NCBI GenBank assembly: GCA_012523575.1
Contig: JAAYIF010000006.1
Coordinates: 1 to 64,000, forward strand
Reading direction: 5' to 3'
Length of the DNA: 64,000 bases
Origin: Clostridia bacterium
GTDB lineage: Bacteria > Bacillota > DTU086
Part shown: in pieces, positions 27,931 through 36,639 of the stretch
How the letters are laid out: each line of letters begins with the position of its first letter
How positions within the stretch are numbered: position 1 is the first letter of the stretch
The notes under the pieces: model-generated
What the model saw: only the letters and a program-made list of their open reading frames with translations
Database searches by the model: none
What the model was told of the DNA's origin: nothing
Translations under genes and position numbers: made by a program

Positions 27931-28647
27931 ATGAATGGGAATGCCGAAAGGTTAATTGTGGCCCTTGATTTTGATAATTTTAGGGAGGCTGCGGAGGTTG
28001 TTGATCAGGTGCATGATGTTGTGGGGATGTTTAAAGTGGGAATGCAGCTTTTCTACAGCGAAGGTGCAAAGGTATTGGATTATATCCATGAAAAAGGTTC
28101 AAAGGTGTTTTTGGATCTTAAACTTCACGACATCCCCAATACAGTGGCCCAGGCAGCCAGGGCATTAACCCGTTACGGGGCGGCGGTGATAGACGTTCAC
28201 ATTTCCGGGGGAAAGGAAATGGTGCAGAGGGCAGTGGAGGCAGCAAAGGAGGAAGCTTACAAACTTAACATAACACCGCCCCTGGTTGTGGGGGTAACGG
28301 TTCTTACAAGCTTAACGGAAGAAATGCTGAGGGAAGAAGTGGGAATTCAGGAAACTCCTGAGGAAACTGTATTGAGATGGGCTAAAATGGGGCTTGAAGC
28401 AGGTTTGGATGGAATTGTGGCTTCGGCCAAAGAAGCCGCCGCCATTACCAGGGAATTAAGCTGCGGTTTGATCATTACCCCAGGGATAAGACCTGTGTGG
28501 GCTGCGGAAAACGATCAGAAGAGGGTCCTTACTCCCAGGGAGGCAGTGGAATCAGGAGCCACCCATCTAGTGGTAGGAAGGCCGGTAACCCAAAGCAGTG
28601 ATTCCAGGTCTGCTGTGCTTAGGATATTAGAAGAACTGGAAAATTGA
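27931..28647 (+). CDS. pyrF: Orotidine 5'-phosphate decarboxylase
   Basis: This 238-residue TIM-barrel enzyme converts OMP to UMP. VALDFDNFREAAEVV and the catalytic block FLDLKLHDIPNTV (Lys-x-x-Asp) are clear. GLDGIVASAKEAA and ITPGIRP followed by HLVVGRPVT form the phosphate-gripping C-terminus. ATG 27931 follows GGGGGGAT; the upstream in-frame ATG at 27913 would use no ribosome site. It sits between pyrD and pyrE. Confidence 0.94.
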   Translation: MNGNAERLIVALDFDNFREAAEVVDQVHDVVGMFKVGMQLFYSEGAKVLDYIHEKGSKVFLDLKLHDIPNTVAQAARALTRYGAAVIDVHISGGKEMVQRAVEAAKEEAYKLNITPPLVVGVTVLTSLTEEMLREEVGIQETPEETVLRWAKMGLEAGLDGIVASAKEAAAITRELSCGLIITPGIRPVWAAENDQKRVLTPREAVESGATHLVVGRPVTQSSDSRSAVLRILEELEN

Positions 28648-28676
28648 GGTTAAAAGTAAAGGGGGATTGGGAAGAA

Positions 28677-29249
28677 ATGCTTACGCAGGAAAAGGTTGAA
28701 GAAATTTTGAAAAGCTGCGGTGCATTATGGGAAGGGCATTTTTTATTTACTTCGGGACTGCACGGAAATAAATACATACAGTGCGCAAAGGTTACACAAT
28801 ATCCCAAATACAACGAGCTTTTCTGCAAAGAATTGGCTTCCCGTTTTGAAGCCGATAAAGTTGACGTGGTTTTGGGACCTGCTATAGGAGGAATCTTAAT
28901 AGCCTATGAGATGGCCCGTCAGCTGGATGCCAGGGCAATTTTTACCGAAAGAGTTGACGGAAAGATGACACTGCGCAGGGGAATGGGTATAGAGGAAGGA
29001 GAAAATGTCCTTGTGGTGGAGGATGTTATTACAACAGGGGGCACAGTAAGGGAGCTTATACCTATTGTTCAGGAATATAAAGGGAATGTGGTGGGGATTG
29101 CGGCCTTTGTTAACCGAAACAAGGAAAGGGTTAAATTTGATTACCCTGTGGAAACACTTTATGAAGGGGTTATGGAGGATTATAAGCCTGAGGACTGTCC
29201 CCTTTGCAAAGAAGGACTACCTTTGATAAAGCCCGGCAGCAGGAAATAA
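28677..29249 (+). CDS. pyrE: Orotate phosphoribosyltransferase
   Basis: The 190-residue enzyme joins orotate and PRPP to give OMP. GHFLFTSGLHGNKYIQC is the family N-terminal block and VLVVEDVITTGGTVREL the PRPP loop. The C-terminal CPLCKEGLPLIKPGSRK tail resembles the longer OPRTs of Clostridia and archaea. ATG 28677 aligns with the family start; a leftward TTG at 28644 overlaps pyrF and is less likely. It closes the pyr cluster, which lacks pyrB, pyrC and carAB here. Confidence 0.93.
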   Translation: MLTQEKVEEILKSCGALWEGHFLFTSGLHGNKYIQCAKVTQYPKYNELFCKELASRFEADKVDVVLGPAIGGILIAYEMARQLDARAIFTERVDGKMTLRRGMGIEEGENVLVVEDVITTGGTVRELIPIVQEYKGNVVGIAAFVNRNKERVKFDYPVETLYEGVMEDYKPEDCPLCKEGLPLIKPGSRK

Positions 29250-29325
29250 AGATTGCCAAAAGTTGTTTTAATATGCTCCTTATGGTATATTTTTAACAAA
29301 ATATGATACCGGTGGGGTGCTGTGT

Positions 29326-30021
29326 ATGCCTGAAATAACTTTTCACGGACATTCCTGTTTTGTTATTTCCGGAAATGAGGGTAGCGTTATCATAGCTCCC
29401 TTTCTAACTGGCAATTCTATGGCGGATATAAAACCCGAAGATGTTTCCGTTGATGCCATTTTAGTTACCCATGGACACGGAGATCACCTAGGGGATACCC
29501 TGGAAATTGCAAAGAAAACAGGGACCCTTGTAGTGGCACCCTTTGAATTGGCCATCTACTGCGAGTTGAAGGGGGCACCTAAAGTCCACGGCATGCATAT
29601 AGGGGGAAGCCATAATTTTGATTTTGGATGGGTTAAGCTGGTTCCGGCAAATCACGGTTCCGCCTTTATAGAAGATGACGGTAGTATTGTCTATACGGGT
29701 AATCCCTGCGGTTATTTAGTTAAGATTGACGGAAAATTAATTTATCATGCCGGGGATACGGGGCTTTTTGGAGATATGAAGCTGTGGGGAGATCTTTATA
29801 ATATAGACGTTGCTCTTCTTCCCATTGGCGATAATTATGTGATGGGTCCGGAAGATGCGGTGGTTGCCGCTGGATTTCTAAAATCAAAAATAGTTGTACC
29901 CATGCATTACGATACCTTTGATCTTATTAAGCAGGATGCTGAAAAATTTAAAAAAGTTGTGGAGGAAAAAACAAGCAGCAGCTGCAGAATATTGAAACCC
30001 GGTGAAAGCTTAAATTTATAA
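29326..30021 (+). CDS. UPF0173 metal-dependent hydrolase (beta-lactamase superfamily)
   Basis: The 231-residue enzyme has the HxHxDH motif in LVTHGHGDHLGDTLEIA, GMHIGGSHNFDFGWVKL, IYHAGDTGLFGDMKL (metal Asp) and a final VPMHYDTF. These are all metal ligands of the metallo-beta-lactamase fold in the YtkL/UPF0173 group. Its substrate is unknown. ATG 29326 follows GGTGGGG. A terminator lies 90 bases after its stop. Confidence 0.85.
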   Translation: MPEITFHGHSCFVISGNEGSVIIAPFLTGNSMADIKPEDVSVDAILVTHGHGDHLGDTLEIAKKTGTLVVAPFELAIYCELKGAPKVHGMHIGGSHNFDFGWVKLVPANHGSAFIEDDGSIVYTGNPCGYLVKIDGKLIYHAGDTGLFGDMKLWGDLYNIDVALLPIGDNYVMGPEDAVVAAGFLKSKIVVPMHYDTFDLIKQDAEKFKKVVEEKTSSSCRILKPGESLNL

Positions 30022-30113
30022 GCCTGTTGATAAATGGTCTCCGCTGCAGTTTTCTCTACTTGCGAACTCACACCGGACATCTCTAAGTAAAGCTTTAATT
30101 TTGACAGTCTGAA

Positions 30114-30140
30114 AGGTGGTTTTTAGAACCGCCTTTTTTA
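30114..30140 (+). terminator. Terminator after the UPF0173 gene
   Basis: An 8-bp stem with one G-T pair (AGGTGGTT with AACCGCCT) and five-base loop, followed by TTTTTT. Confidence 0.8.
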
Positions 30141-30246
30141 TATGCTGTTTTTATTAAGAACATTGAAAAAGAAGGAAATTGGCAGGGATATGCAAAATTT
30201 TTAATTAGTTTCTTATTATTTTTTTCTGCCGTCGAGGTGATTTTAC

Positions 30247-32244
30247 GTGCCTAATCACGCAAACGAAACATCGGAAGTTTTTGCCCTGGATATAGGAACC
30301 CGTACGGTTATCGGTCTTGTGGGAACGGTTTTTAAAAACAGCTTGGAAATAAAGGCCGCTGAAATTGAAGAGCACAGCAGCAGGGCGATGGTGGACGGCC
30401 TGATACATAATATAGAAGAAGTTGTAGAATTGGTGAAAAAAATTAAAAAAAATCTGGAGAAAAAATGTGGTTGTTCATTAAAGAAAGTTTCCGTTGCTGC
30501 CGCCGGCAGGGCTTTAAAAACCCTGAGAGCTACTGCAGAAAGGCAAGAAACCCCCTTAAGGCAGTTGACCAGGGATGATGTTGCAGCTTTGGAAATTCAG
30601 GGGGTACAGAATGCATTAAAGTCATTAATTGAGGAAAGCAAAGAAAGCAAAGTAAGCGGCTATCACTGTGTGGGATACAGTGTGGTTCAATATATGCTTG
30701 ACGGTGAACCCATTGGAAGTCTTGTGGGACAGAGGGCTAATAAGGTGTCGGTGGAAATTATTGCCACCTTTCTTCCCAGGGTTGTTGTGGATTCTTTGTA
30801 TTCCGTTCTGGATGCCACAGGGCTGGAACTGGAAAGCATCACTTTGGAGCCTATTGCTGCAAGCACCGTTGTGATTCCTGAAAACATGAGAAAGTTAAAC
30901 CTTGCCCTTCTCGATGTGGGGGCTGGTACAACGGATATTGCCGTTTCCTCTGTCAATACCATGATTGGATATGGAATGGTGCCGTGCGCAGGGGACGAAA
31001 TTACCGAAGCCATATGCAGTAAGTATCTTGTGGACTTTGATACCGGAGAAAAAATAAAAAGGTCACTTTCTCCCGGAAAAATGGTTGAGTTTCAGGATGT
31101 TTTGGGGATAAGCCATGAAGTCAGTTCCGAAGAGATAGCAGCGTGCTATCAAGAAGTTTTGGAAGAATTGGCGGAAGAGGTTAAAAAAAATATTTTGGAA
31201 ATTAATGGCAAATTGCCCCAAGCGGTAATTTGTATCGGGGGAGGAAGCTTAACCTTTGGCCTTGCAGATGTTTTTGCCCGTATCCTGGAACTGCCCCGGG
31301 AAAGGATTGCCGTGAAGGGAAGAGAAGTGTTCCATGAAATAAAGGGTGCAGAAAATCTCAAGGGGCCGCAGGCTGTGACGCCCATTGGGATTGCCGTGGC
31401 TTCCAAAACAAATAAAACTTTAGAACGGTGTAAGGTCTTTGTTAATGGAATGCCGGTTATAATCTTTAAGGAAAATGACTTTACCGCTGCGGATGCTCTG
31501 CTTTCATGCGGATTGAAAGTTTCAGATATTTTAGGAAAACCCGGGAAAGGAATTGCCATAGAGATAAACGGTGAGGTTAGATTTATTAAAGGAAAAATGG
31601 GGGAACCCGGTAAAATTTTCGTTAATGGAGAAGAAGCTTTTCTTGAAAAAGTTATAAAATCCGGTGATAAGATTGAATTTATTCCCGCCAAAAAAGGTGA
31701 GCAAGCAAAGCCCAAAGTTAAAGATGTAATAGGTGAAGGGGAAGCCATAAAAGTTAAAGTAAACGGAAAGGAATATGTATTAAACCCGGTTATAACCGTT
31801 AATGGGAAAAAAGCTGACAAAGACATGCTGTTATCGGATAATGACAAAATATCTGTAAAAAAATATGATACGTGTAAAGAGGTATTGGAATATCTTGGGG
31901 TGGACCACAGCCGTATTGAAAATATATTTATCAACGGTAGACCGGCCGAGTTTTATTCCGGTATCACAAACGGTGATGAAATAGAATTTTTTGAAAAAAA
32001 TAATGAAGAGAATAAAAATACAGAAAAAATTAATATCACTGTTAATGGGGAATCCTATACCCTTTCAGGGTATAAAGATAAAAAACCAATTTTTTCAGAT
32101 GTTTTTTCTCTGATTAAATTTGAAACAACCCCTCCTACCAAAAACAGTAAATTAATTATGCTTGTTAACGGAAAGCAGGCACAATTTACTCAAAAATTAA
32201 ATGAAGGGGATCAGATAACTATAAAATGGGAAGACAATCAATAA
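30247..32244 (+). CDS. FtsA-like actin-family ATPase with a long C-terminal extension
   Basis: The first ~375 residues are an FtsA/SHS2-type actin-like ATPase: VFALDIGTRTVIGLVG (phosphate 1), LLDVGAGTTDIAVSSV (phosphate 2) and ICIGGGSLTFGLADVFA (adenosine). Residues ~385-665 contain at least four similar beta-rich units, each around a hydrophobic-VNG core (VFVNGMPVIIF, IFVNGEEAFLEKV, VKVNGKEYVL, MLVNGKQAQF) with a closing DxIxF/DxIxI strand; they look like small ubiquitin-like (beta-grasp) modules. GTG 30247 follows GAGGTG. Classical FtsA anchors FtsZ, but no ftsZ is nearby and the extension is not in classical FtsA, so this is a separate clostridial relative of unknown role. Confidence 0.8.
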   Translation: MPNHANETSEVFALDIGTRTVIGLVGTVFKNSLEIKAAEIEEHSSRAMVDGLIHNIEEVVELVKKIKKNLEKKCGCSLKKVSVAAAGRALKTLRATAERQETPLRQLTRDDVAALEIQGVQNALKSLIEESKESKVSGYHCVGYSVVQYMLDGEPIGSLVGQRANKVSVEIIATFLPRVVVDSLYSVLDATGLELESITLEPIAASTVVIPENMRKLNLALLDVGAGTTDIAVSSVNTMIGYGMVPCAGDEITEAICSKYLVDFDTGEKIKRSLSPGKMVEFQDVLGISHEVSSEEIAACYQEVLEELAEEVKKNILEINGKLPQAVICIGGGSLTFGLADVFARILELPRERIAVKGREVFHEIKGAENLKGPQAVTPIGIAVASKTNKTLERCKVFVNGMPVIIFKENDFTAADALLSCGLKVSDILGKPGKGIAIEINGEVRFIKGKMGEPGKIFVNGEEAFLEKVIKSGDKIEFIPAKKGEQAKPKVKDVIGEGEAIKVKVNGKEYVLNPVITVNGKKADKDMLLSDNDKISVKKYDTCKEVLEYLGVDHSRIENIFINGRPAEFYSGITNGDEIEFFEKNNEENKNTEKINITVNGESYTLSGYKDKKPIFSDVFSLIKFETTPPTKNSKLIMLVNGKQAQFTQKLNEGDQITIKWEDNQ

Positions 32245-32257
32245 AAATAATAAACTT

Positions 32258-32308
32258 TTAAACTATAAAGGACCGGTCAGCGGTGACCGAGCCCTTTATA
32301 GTTTTAGG
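32258..32308. terminator. Bidirectional terminator
   Basis: AAACTATAAAGG (32260-32271) pairs with CCTTTATAGTTT (32293-32304), with an inner GGTCA-TGACC stem. A/T runs on both sides let it serve the FtsA-like gene and the convergent 3D-domain gene, whose stop codon is in the right arm. Confidence 0.8.
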
Positions 32309-32778
32309 TTTTCGTTGTTTTCACCGTTTTCTAAAACGTAAGCTGTTAACTTTTTTACCCCAAACTGTTTTGCCTGCTCATGGGTGCTCATAAAAATATC
32401 TATTTTATTACCTTTAATTTTCCCTCCCGTATCTTCTGCTGTATATATTATACCCAGCTCAGCTATATAAACTTTGGAGCCTAAGGGTATTACTTCCGGG
32501 TCTACAGCTATGGTATGGTTTGTTTTTGCCTTTGTTCCGGTTTTTGTGATTCCGTCAGTTTTCCCGCAGCATATTTCACAGCTGTCGTAGGCAGTGGCTT
32601 CTACCTTAATAACTTTTTTCAATTGATATCCGTTCAGCTGCATTGCTGTTATGGCATAGACAGTCTTAAAATCTTTAAAATCCACTGCCTGTTGTTCTTT
32701 TATTTCAGCGGCAGCTGTTCAACTGGGGAATAAAGTTAAATATGTTGCCAGAATACATCCGGCTAATATTTTTTTCAT
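32296..32778 (-). pseudogene. 3D-domain (MltA-like barrel) exported protein interrupted by an in-frame TGA
   Basis: From ATG 32778 (GGAGG eight bases upstream) the frame reads a textbook signal peptide, MKKILAGCILATYLTLFPS. It then meets TGA at 32719-32721 exactly where cleavage would occur, and continues as TAAAEIKEQQAVDFKDF into an intact 3D domain. The domain has KVEATAYDS, a TKTGTKAKTNHTIAVDPEVIP block and AEDTGGKIKGNKIDIFM, with all three catalytic-type aspartates. Such proteins are peptidoglycan-active, YabG/YuiC-like lytic enzymes. An internal GTG at 32685 could give a cytoplasmic form, but it has no good ribosome site. Either a recent nonsense mutation or a sequencing error explains it. 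Confidence 0.7.
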
Positions 32779-32913
32779 TTTTAAACCTCCTTTTGCGTTA
32801 TTTATTTTTTCTTATAATTCAATAATTAGACATGAATTTTATGATCCTTGTGGAAAAAATTATCATTTTTTTAATTTACAAAAATATAATACTCCCTAAA
32901 GGGGGTTTTTTTA

Positions 32914-33414
32914 GTGGAAAAGTTTTATAGGAAAATAATGAAAAATAGATTTATTGTTATTTTTGTGATTATTTCAGCTGTGGTAACCATTGGTTTTAGT
33001 ATAAAAATTAAAGGGGATAATAATACTAAATACGAACTTAAAGAAACCTTTAAGGCGCTGGATGCCGAAGATTATAAAATCCAGAGCTTGGTGGGAAAGG
33101 AAAAGGACCTTAGAGGGGCTGCTGAAAAAATTTTTGAGCAGCCGCAGCTGGATAAGGTATTGAACTATTTACAGGAAATGAAGAGAAAAGGCGTTTGTTT
33201 TAAGGTGAACTCTGTAAATTATGACCATATACAGGTGACGGATTTCAGTAGGGAAGAAGCGGTGCTCATTGTAAAAACCACAGTGAAGGGGGGGTATTAC
33301 AGTATTAAGGAACCTAAGAAAAAAATAAAAGGAGTTGATCTTTCCAGCAGTTATAGGGTTCATATGGTCAATCGTAATAATAAATGGAAAATTAGGGATA
33401 TTGAATCCTTATAA
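32914..33414 (+). CDS. Hypothetical single-pass membrane protein
   Basis: The 166-residue product has one N-terminal helix (FIVIFVIISAVVTIGFSI) preceded by a basic start, so most of the protein faces outside. The extracytoplasmic part has helices followed by strands (VNSVNYDHIQVTDFSREEAVLIVKTT and YRVHMVNRNNKWKIRDI) that resemble NTF2/DUF4829-type folds. GTG 32914 follows AAGGGGG. No function can be given. It precedes dinB but lies upstream of the LexA promoter. Confidence 0.6.
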   Translation: MEKFYRKIMKNRFIVIFVIISAVVTIGFSIKIKGDNNTKYELKETFKALDAEDYKIQSLVGKEKDLRGAAEKIFEQPQLDKVLNYLQEMKRKGVCFKVNSVNYDHIQVTDFSREEAVLIVKTTVKGGYYSIKEPKKKIKGVDLSSSYRVHMVNRNNKWKIRDIESL

Positions 33415-33437
33415 AGTTTTTTAACAATTTTTTTGCC

Positions 33438-33467
33438 TTGACATCGAACATATGTTCCCATTAGAAT
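33438..33467 (+). promoter_or_regulatory. SigA promoter with LexA (DinR) operator for dinB
   Basis: TTGACA (33438-33443) and TAGAAT (33462-33467) are separated by 18 bases. The spacer holds CGAACATATGTTCC (33445-33458), matching the Gram-positive SOS box GAAC-N4-GTTC. LexA bound there would block RNA polymerase, so dinB should be induced by DNA damage. Confidence 0.9.
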
Positions 33468-33494
33468 TTTTAGCAGAAGGGAGGAGGAAAAGGA

Positions 33495-34673
33495 ATGAGC
33501 TGCTGGGTTATCCTTGCGGATATGAATTCTTTTTTCGCTTCTGTGCATCAGGCTGAAAATGCTTCCCTTAGGGGTAAACCTGTTATAGTAACGGGCGATC
33601 CGGATAAAAGGCGGGGTATTGTTCTGACTGCTTCCTATGAAGCAAAAAAATACGGGGTAAAGACAGGTATGCCTATATGGGAGGCTAGAAAATTGGTTCC
33701 TGACGCAGTTTATATAAAGGCCGAGCATGATAAATACCTCCAGTATTCCATGCAAATTTTAAATATAATGCGGGAGTTTACTCCCCTTGTGGAGCCTTTC
33801 AGTATTGATGAGGCATTTATGGATGTAACGGGCTGTGAGGATCTTTTTGGTTCCCCTATGGAAATTGCCAAAAAGCTGAAGGATCGAATTAAGAAGGAAG
33901 TAGGGGTAATGTGTTCGGTGGGAATAAGCACCAATAAACTCCTTGCCAAGATGGCCGCTGAGCTGAAAAAGCCTGATGGGTTAACCATGCTCCTTCCCGA
34001 GGAAGTACCCCAACGTCTTTGGCCCCTTCCCGCCAGGGAACTGTTTGGTGTGGGGCCCAGAATTGAGAGGAGGCTAAACCGCCTGGGCCTTAAAACCATT
34101 GGAGACATAGCAAAATGCCCTGTGGAAATCCTAAAAAGGGAATTTGGGTTGGTGGGCAATACACTGCATATGGCTGCAAGGGGTATAGATTACAGTCCTG
34201 TAGACCCGGAATCCCTAAATGTAGTAAAAGGGGTTAGCAACCGGTATACCCTTCCCAAGGACTGCAGGGGGAAGGAAATAAAGGCCGCAGTGGTTGATCT
34301 TTGTGAGAAGGTGGTCAGAAGAGCGAGGAAGGGAGGTTATGTGGGAAAGTGCGTAGGGCTTACGTTAAGGGATACGGATCTTGTTTATTATCACTGGACT
34401 AAAAGGCTTTCGGAGCATACGGATATAACGGAGGACGTTATTGATACGGCCCTTGAACTTTTATATGCTCACTGGTCCCTGGAGAAGCCTGTAAGGCTTG
34501 TGGGGATCAGCCTTTCGGAGCTTATAAAAAAGAAGTGGGAACAGCCGGACATATTTGGAAGAAAAAAACGCCTCGGGCGACTTGCCCACACCTGCGACCT
34601 TTTAAAAGATCGTTACGGGGAAGATTCCATCCAGAGAGCCTTATTGCTAGAAAAAAAGAGTATGTTTTCTTAA
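33495..34673 (+). CDS. dinB: DNA polymerase IV (Y-family translesion polymerase)
   Basis: The 392-residue polymerase opens WVILADMNSFFASVHQAEN, the first catalytic Asp block, then VVEPFSIDEAFMDVTG-like FSIDEAFMDVTGCEDLFG with the SIDE catalytic pair, and GISTNKLLAKMAAELKKPDGL. Helix-hairpin-helix residues lie in ELFGVGPRIERRLNRLGLKTIGDI. A little-finger domain follows, but no clear clamp-binding peptide is visible at the end. Strong ribosome site GGGAGGAGG before ATG 33495. The LexA operator in the promoter shows SOS control. Confidence 0.95.
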   Translation: MSCWVILADMNSFFASVHQAENASLRGKPVIVTGDPDKRRGIVLTASYEAKKYGVKTGMPIWEARKLVPDAVYIKAEHDKYLQYSMQILNIMREFTPLVEPFSIDEAFMDVTGCEDLFGSPMEIAKKLKDRIKKEVGVMCSVGISTNKLLAKMAAELKKPDGLTMLLPEEVPQRLWPLPARELFGVGPRIERRLNRLGLKTIGDIAKCPVEILKREFGLVGNTLHMAARGIDYSPVDPESLNVVKGVSNRYTLPKDCRGKEIKAAVVDLCEKVVRRARKGGYVGKCVGLTLRDTDLVYYHWTKRLSEHTDITEDVIDTALELLYAHWSLEKPVRLVGISLSELIKKKWEQPDIFGRKKRLGRLAHTCDLLKDRYGEDSIQRALLLEKKSMFS

Positions 34674-34741
34674 ATATTTTCCAGTGTACAGGGGACAATA
34701 TTTATTAAAGAAAAAGGAGTGATATCTGATAATCAGGCGTG

Positions 34742-35155
34742 ATGAAAACAATAGAGATGTTCATAAATATCCTTAAAAATAAAGATGTAGACGATTTGAC
34801 TTACAGAGTGTTGGTAAAAGGTGAAACAGAGCCGCCCTTTACCGGAAAATATTACAATCACAAAGAAAAGGGCATATATGTCTGCGCCGGCTGCGGAAAT
34901 CCCCTTTTTTCCTGGAAAAACAAATTTGAATCAAATACAGGGTGGCCTAGTTTCACAAAACCCGTAAAAGAGGAACATGTTTCAAAAGAACCGGACTTCA
35001 GCTTTGGTATGGTGCGTACGGAAGTTAGGTGCTCAAAATGCGGATGCCATTTGGGCCATGTGTTTGATGACGGTCCAGAACCCACAGGAAAAAGATACTG
35101 CATTAATTCCGCAGCCCTTGATTTCAAAAAAGCCGAAGATGAAGAAGATAAATGA
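34742..35155 (+). CDS. msrB: Peptide-methionine (R)-S-oxide reductase
   Basis: The 137-residue enzyme repairs R-methionine sulfoxide. Zinc-binding CAGCG and CSKCGCHLGHVFDDGP, plus WPSFTKPV and the catalytic Cys in RYCINSAALDF, are all present. The start is uncertain: the AAGGAG at ~34,712 is too far from ATG 34742. An msrA domain is not fused or adjacent. A bidirectional terminator follows at 35,236. Confidence 0.93.
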   Translation: MKTIEMFINILKNKDVDDLTYRVLVKGETEPPFTGKYYNHKEKGIYVCAGCGNPLFSWKNKFESNTGWPSFTKPVKEEHVSKEPDFSFGMVRTEVRCSKCGCHLGHVFDDGPEPTGKRYCINSAALDFKKAEDEEDK

Positions 35156-35235
35156 AAGAGCAGCAGAAAATGGGTAAAGATAAAATTAGTTTACATAATA
35201 TTTATTATAGGAAATTTTATTTTTACAAAAAAATT

Positions 35236-35281
35236 AAAGCAGCCGGCCCCTTTTAATACTTTCAATACCGGCTGCTTTTTA
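35236..35281. terminator. Bidirectional terminator between msrB and paaK
   Basis: AAAGCAGCCGG (35236-35246) pairs perfectly with CCGGCTGCTTT (35268-35278), with A/T tracts outside both arms. Confidence 0.85.
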
Positions 35282-35302
35282 TGTCTTTGTCTTATGTCCT
35301 AA

Positions 35303-36577
35303 TTAAACTTTTCTGTTATCAATTATTCTCTTTGTTTTCTTTTCGCTTCTGGGAAGGGATTTAAAGCTTAAAACTTCAACTTCAATGGTAATTCCTATTT
35401 TATTTTTTATTTCCTCCCTTAATTTTTTCGCCACTGCCTCAGCTGTAGCCCGGGAATGTTCGTTCCTTTCAACCTGCAGCAGGATGCTGTCCCTTCCGTT
35501 TGTGCGGTTAACCATAATACGATATTCAGAACTGATTTCCGGAATGGATTTGAGTATGTATTCAATATCAGCAGGAAAAACCTGTACTCCCTTTATTTTT
35601 ATCATATCATCGGTTCTTCCCGTTATCCTGTCTATCATTGGATAAGAACTTCCGCATGAACATCTTGCGGGAATTATCCTGGTAATATCCCTGGTTCTGA
35701 ATCGCAGAAGGGGCATTCCTTCCTTTGTTAATGTGGTGATTACCAATTCCCCTTTCTTGCCCGGTTCCAGTTGTTTTCCCGTTTCCGGATCGATGATTTC
35801 AAAAATAAAATGATCATTCCAATAATGAAGCCCTGTATGATGGGGGCAGTCAATGGCAATTCCCGGTCCATATATTTCCGTAAGCCCGTATATGTCAAAG
35901 GTGTCGATGCCGAAAAGCTGTTCAATTCTGCTTCTCATTTTTTCTCCCCATCGTTCTGACCCCAAAATACCTATACGCAGTTTAATTTTATCCAGCAGGC
36001 CCCTTTTTTCCGCCTCTTCAGCTAGCAATAATCCGTAAGAGGAGGTGCCAATTAATACCGTTGTTTTTAAATCCACCATCATTTGCAGCTGGCGTTCGGT
36101 ATTTCCCGGTCCCGTTGGTATGGACATAGCTCCGATTTTTTCCACTCCGGCCTGAAAACCTATGCCAGCAGTCCAAAGTCCATATCCTGGAGTTATTTGA
36201 ACCCTATCTTTATTTGTAACTCCCACCATCAGCATGCAACGAGCCATCATTTCCGCCCAGTTGTTAACATCCCGTTGGGTATAAGGTATCAAAACGGGTT
36301 TACCCGTTGTTCCTGAAGAAGAGTGTACCCTTACTATATCTTCATCAGGAGCAACCTGCATTTCCAGAGGATAATTATTTCTTAAATCTGCTTTTTCTGT
36401 GAAAGGCAGTATATGTAAATCCTTTAGCCCTTTTATGTCACCGGGGTGTAGGCCAATTTCGCTGAATTTCTTCCTATAAAAACTGCTTTTCTCATAGAGG
36501 GTATTTACCATTTTGCAAAATAATTGTTCTTCTTTAGACGAAGCATATTCTGCCTTTGCGTAATTCCCCTTTGACAT
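35303..36577 (-). CDS. paaK: Phenylacetate-CoA ligase
   Basis: The 424-residue adenylate-forming enzyme activates an aryl acid with ATP and CoA. The AMP-binding loop VRVHSSSGTTGKPVLIPYTQ, then FDIYGLTEIYGPG and RITGRTDDMIKIKGVQVFPADIE (hinge) are all PaaK hallmarks. The C-terminal part carries SLPRSEKKTKRIIDNRKV with the catalytic Lys. ATG 36577 follows AGGAGG; a longer in-frame version from ATG 36655 is discussed under findings. In anaerobes PaaK often works in aromatic amino acid breakdown with ferredoxin oxidoreductases, none of which is seen here. Confidence 0.92.
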   Translation of the reverse strand: MSKGNYAKAEYASSKEEQLFCKMVNTLYEKSSFYRKKFSEIGLHPGDIKGLKDLHILPFTEKADLRNNYPLEMQVAPDEDIVRVHSSSGTTGKPVLIPYTQRDVNNWAEMMARCMLMVGVTNKDRVQITPGYGLWTAGIGFQAGVEKIGAMSIPTGPGNTERQLQMMVDLKTTVLIGTSSYGLLLAEEAEKRGLLDKIKLRIGILGSERWGEKMRSRIEQLFGIDTFDIYGLTEIYGPGIAIDCPHHTGLHYWNDHFIFEIIDPETGKQLEPGKKGELVITTLTKEGMPLLRFRTRDITRIIPARCSCGSSYPMIDRITGRTDDMIKIKGVQVFPADIEYILKSIPEISSEYRIMVNRTNGRDSILLQVERNEHSRATAEAVAKKLREEIKNKIGITIEVEVLSFKSLPRSEKKTKRIIDNRKV

Positions 36578-36596
36578 TGGTCTTCCTCCTTGTCTC

Positions 36597-36639
36597 CGAA
36601 AAAAACAAACGGCTGAGACCCTTAAAAGGGCCCAGCCGT
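36597..36639 (-). terminator. Terminator or attenuator upstream of paaK
   Basis: On the minus strand ACGGCTG...CAGCCGT (with inner GGCCC/GGGTC) is followed by TTGTTTTTTT, about 20 bases before the paaK ribosome site. It could end the dapB-dapA operon upstream or attenuate paaK. Confidence 0.65.

Noticed and set aside
31149-31934. 261-residue minus-strand frame opposite the FtsA-like gene
   Set aside because: Ser/Pro/Phe-rich antisense composition with no motifs; plus-strand gene shows clear ATPase motifs.
32296-32778. Selenocysteine at the TGA of the 3D-domain gene
   Set aside because: Position at a signal cleavage site has no catalytic use for selenocysteine, no evident SECIS hairpin follows, and homologues use ordinary residues there.
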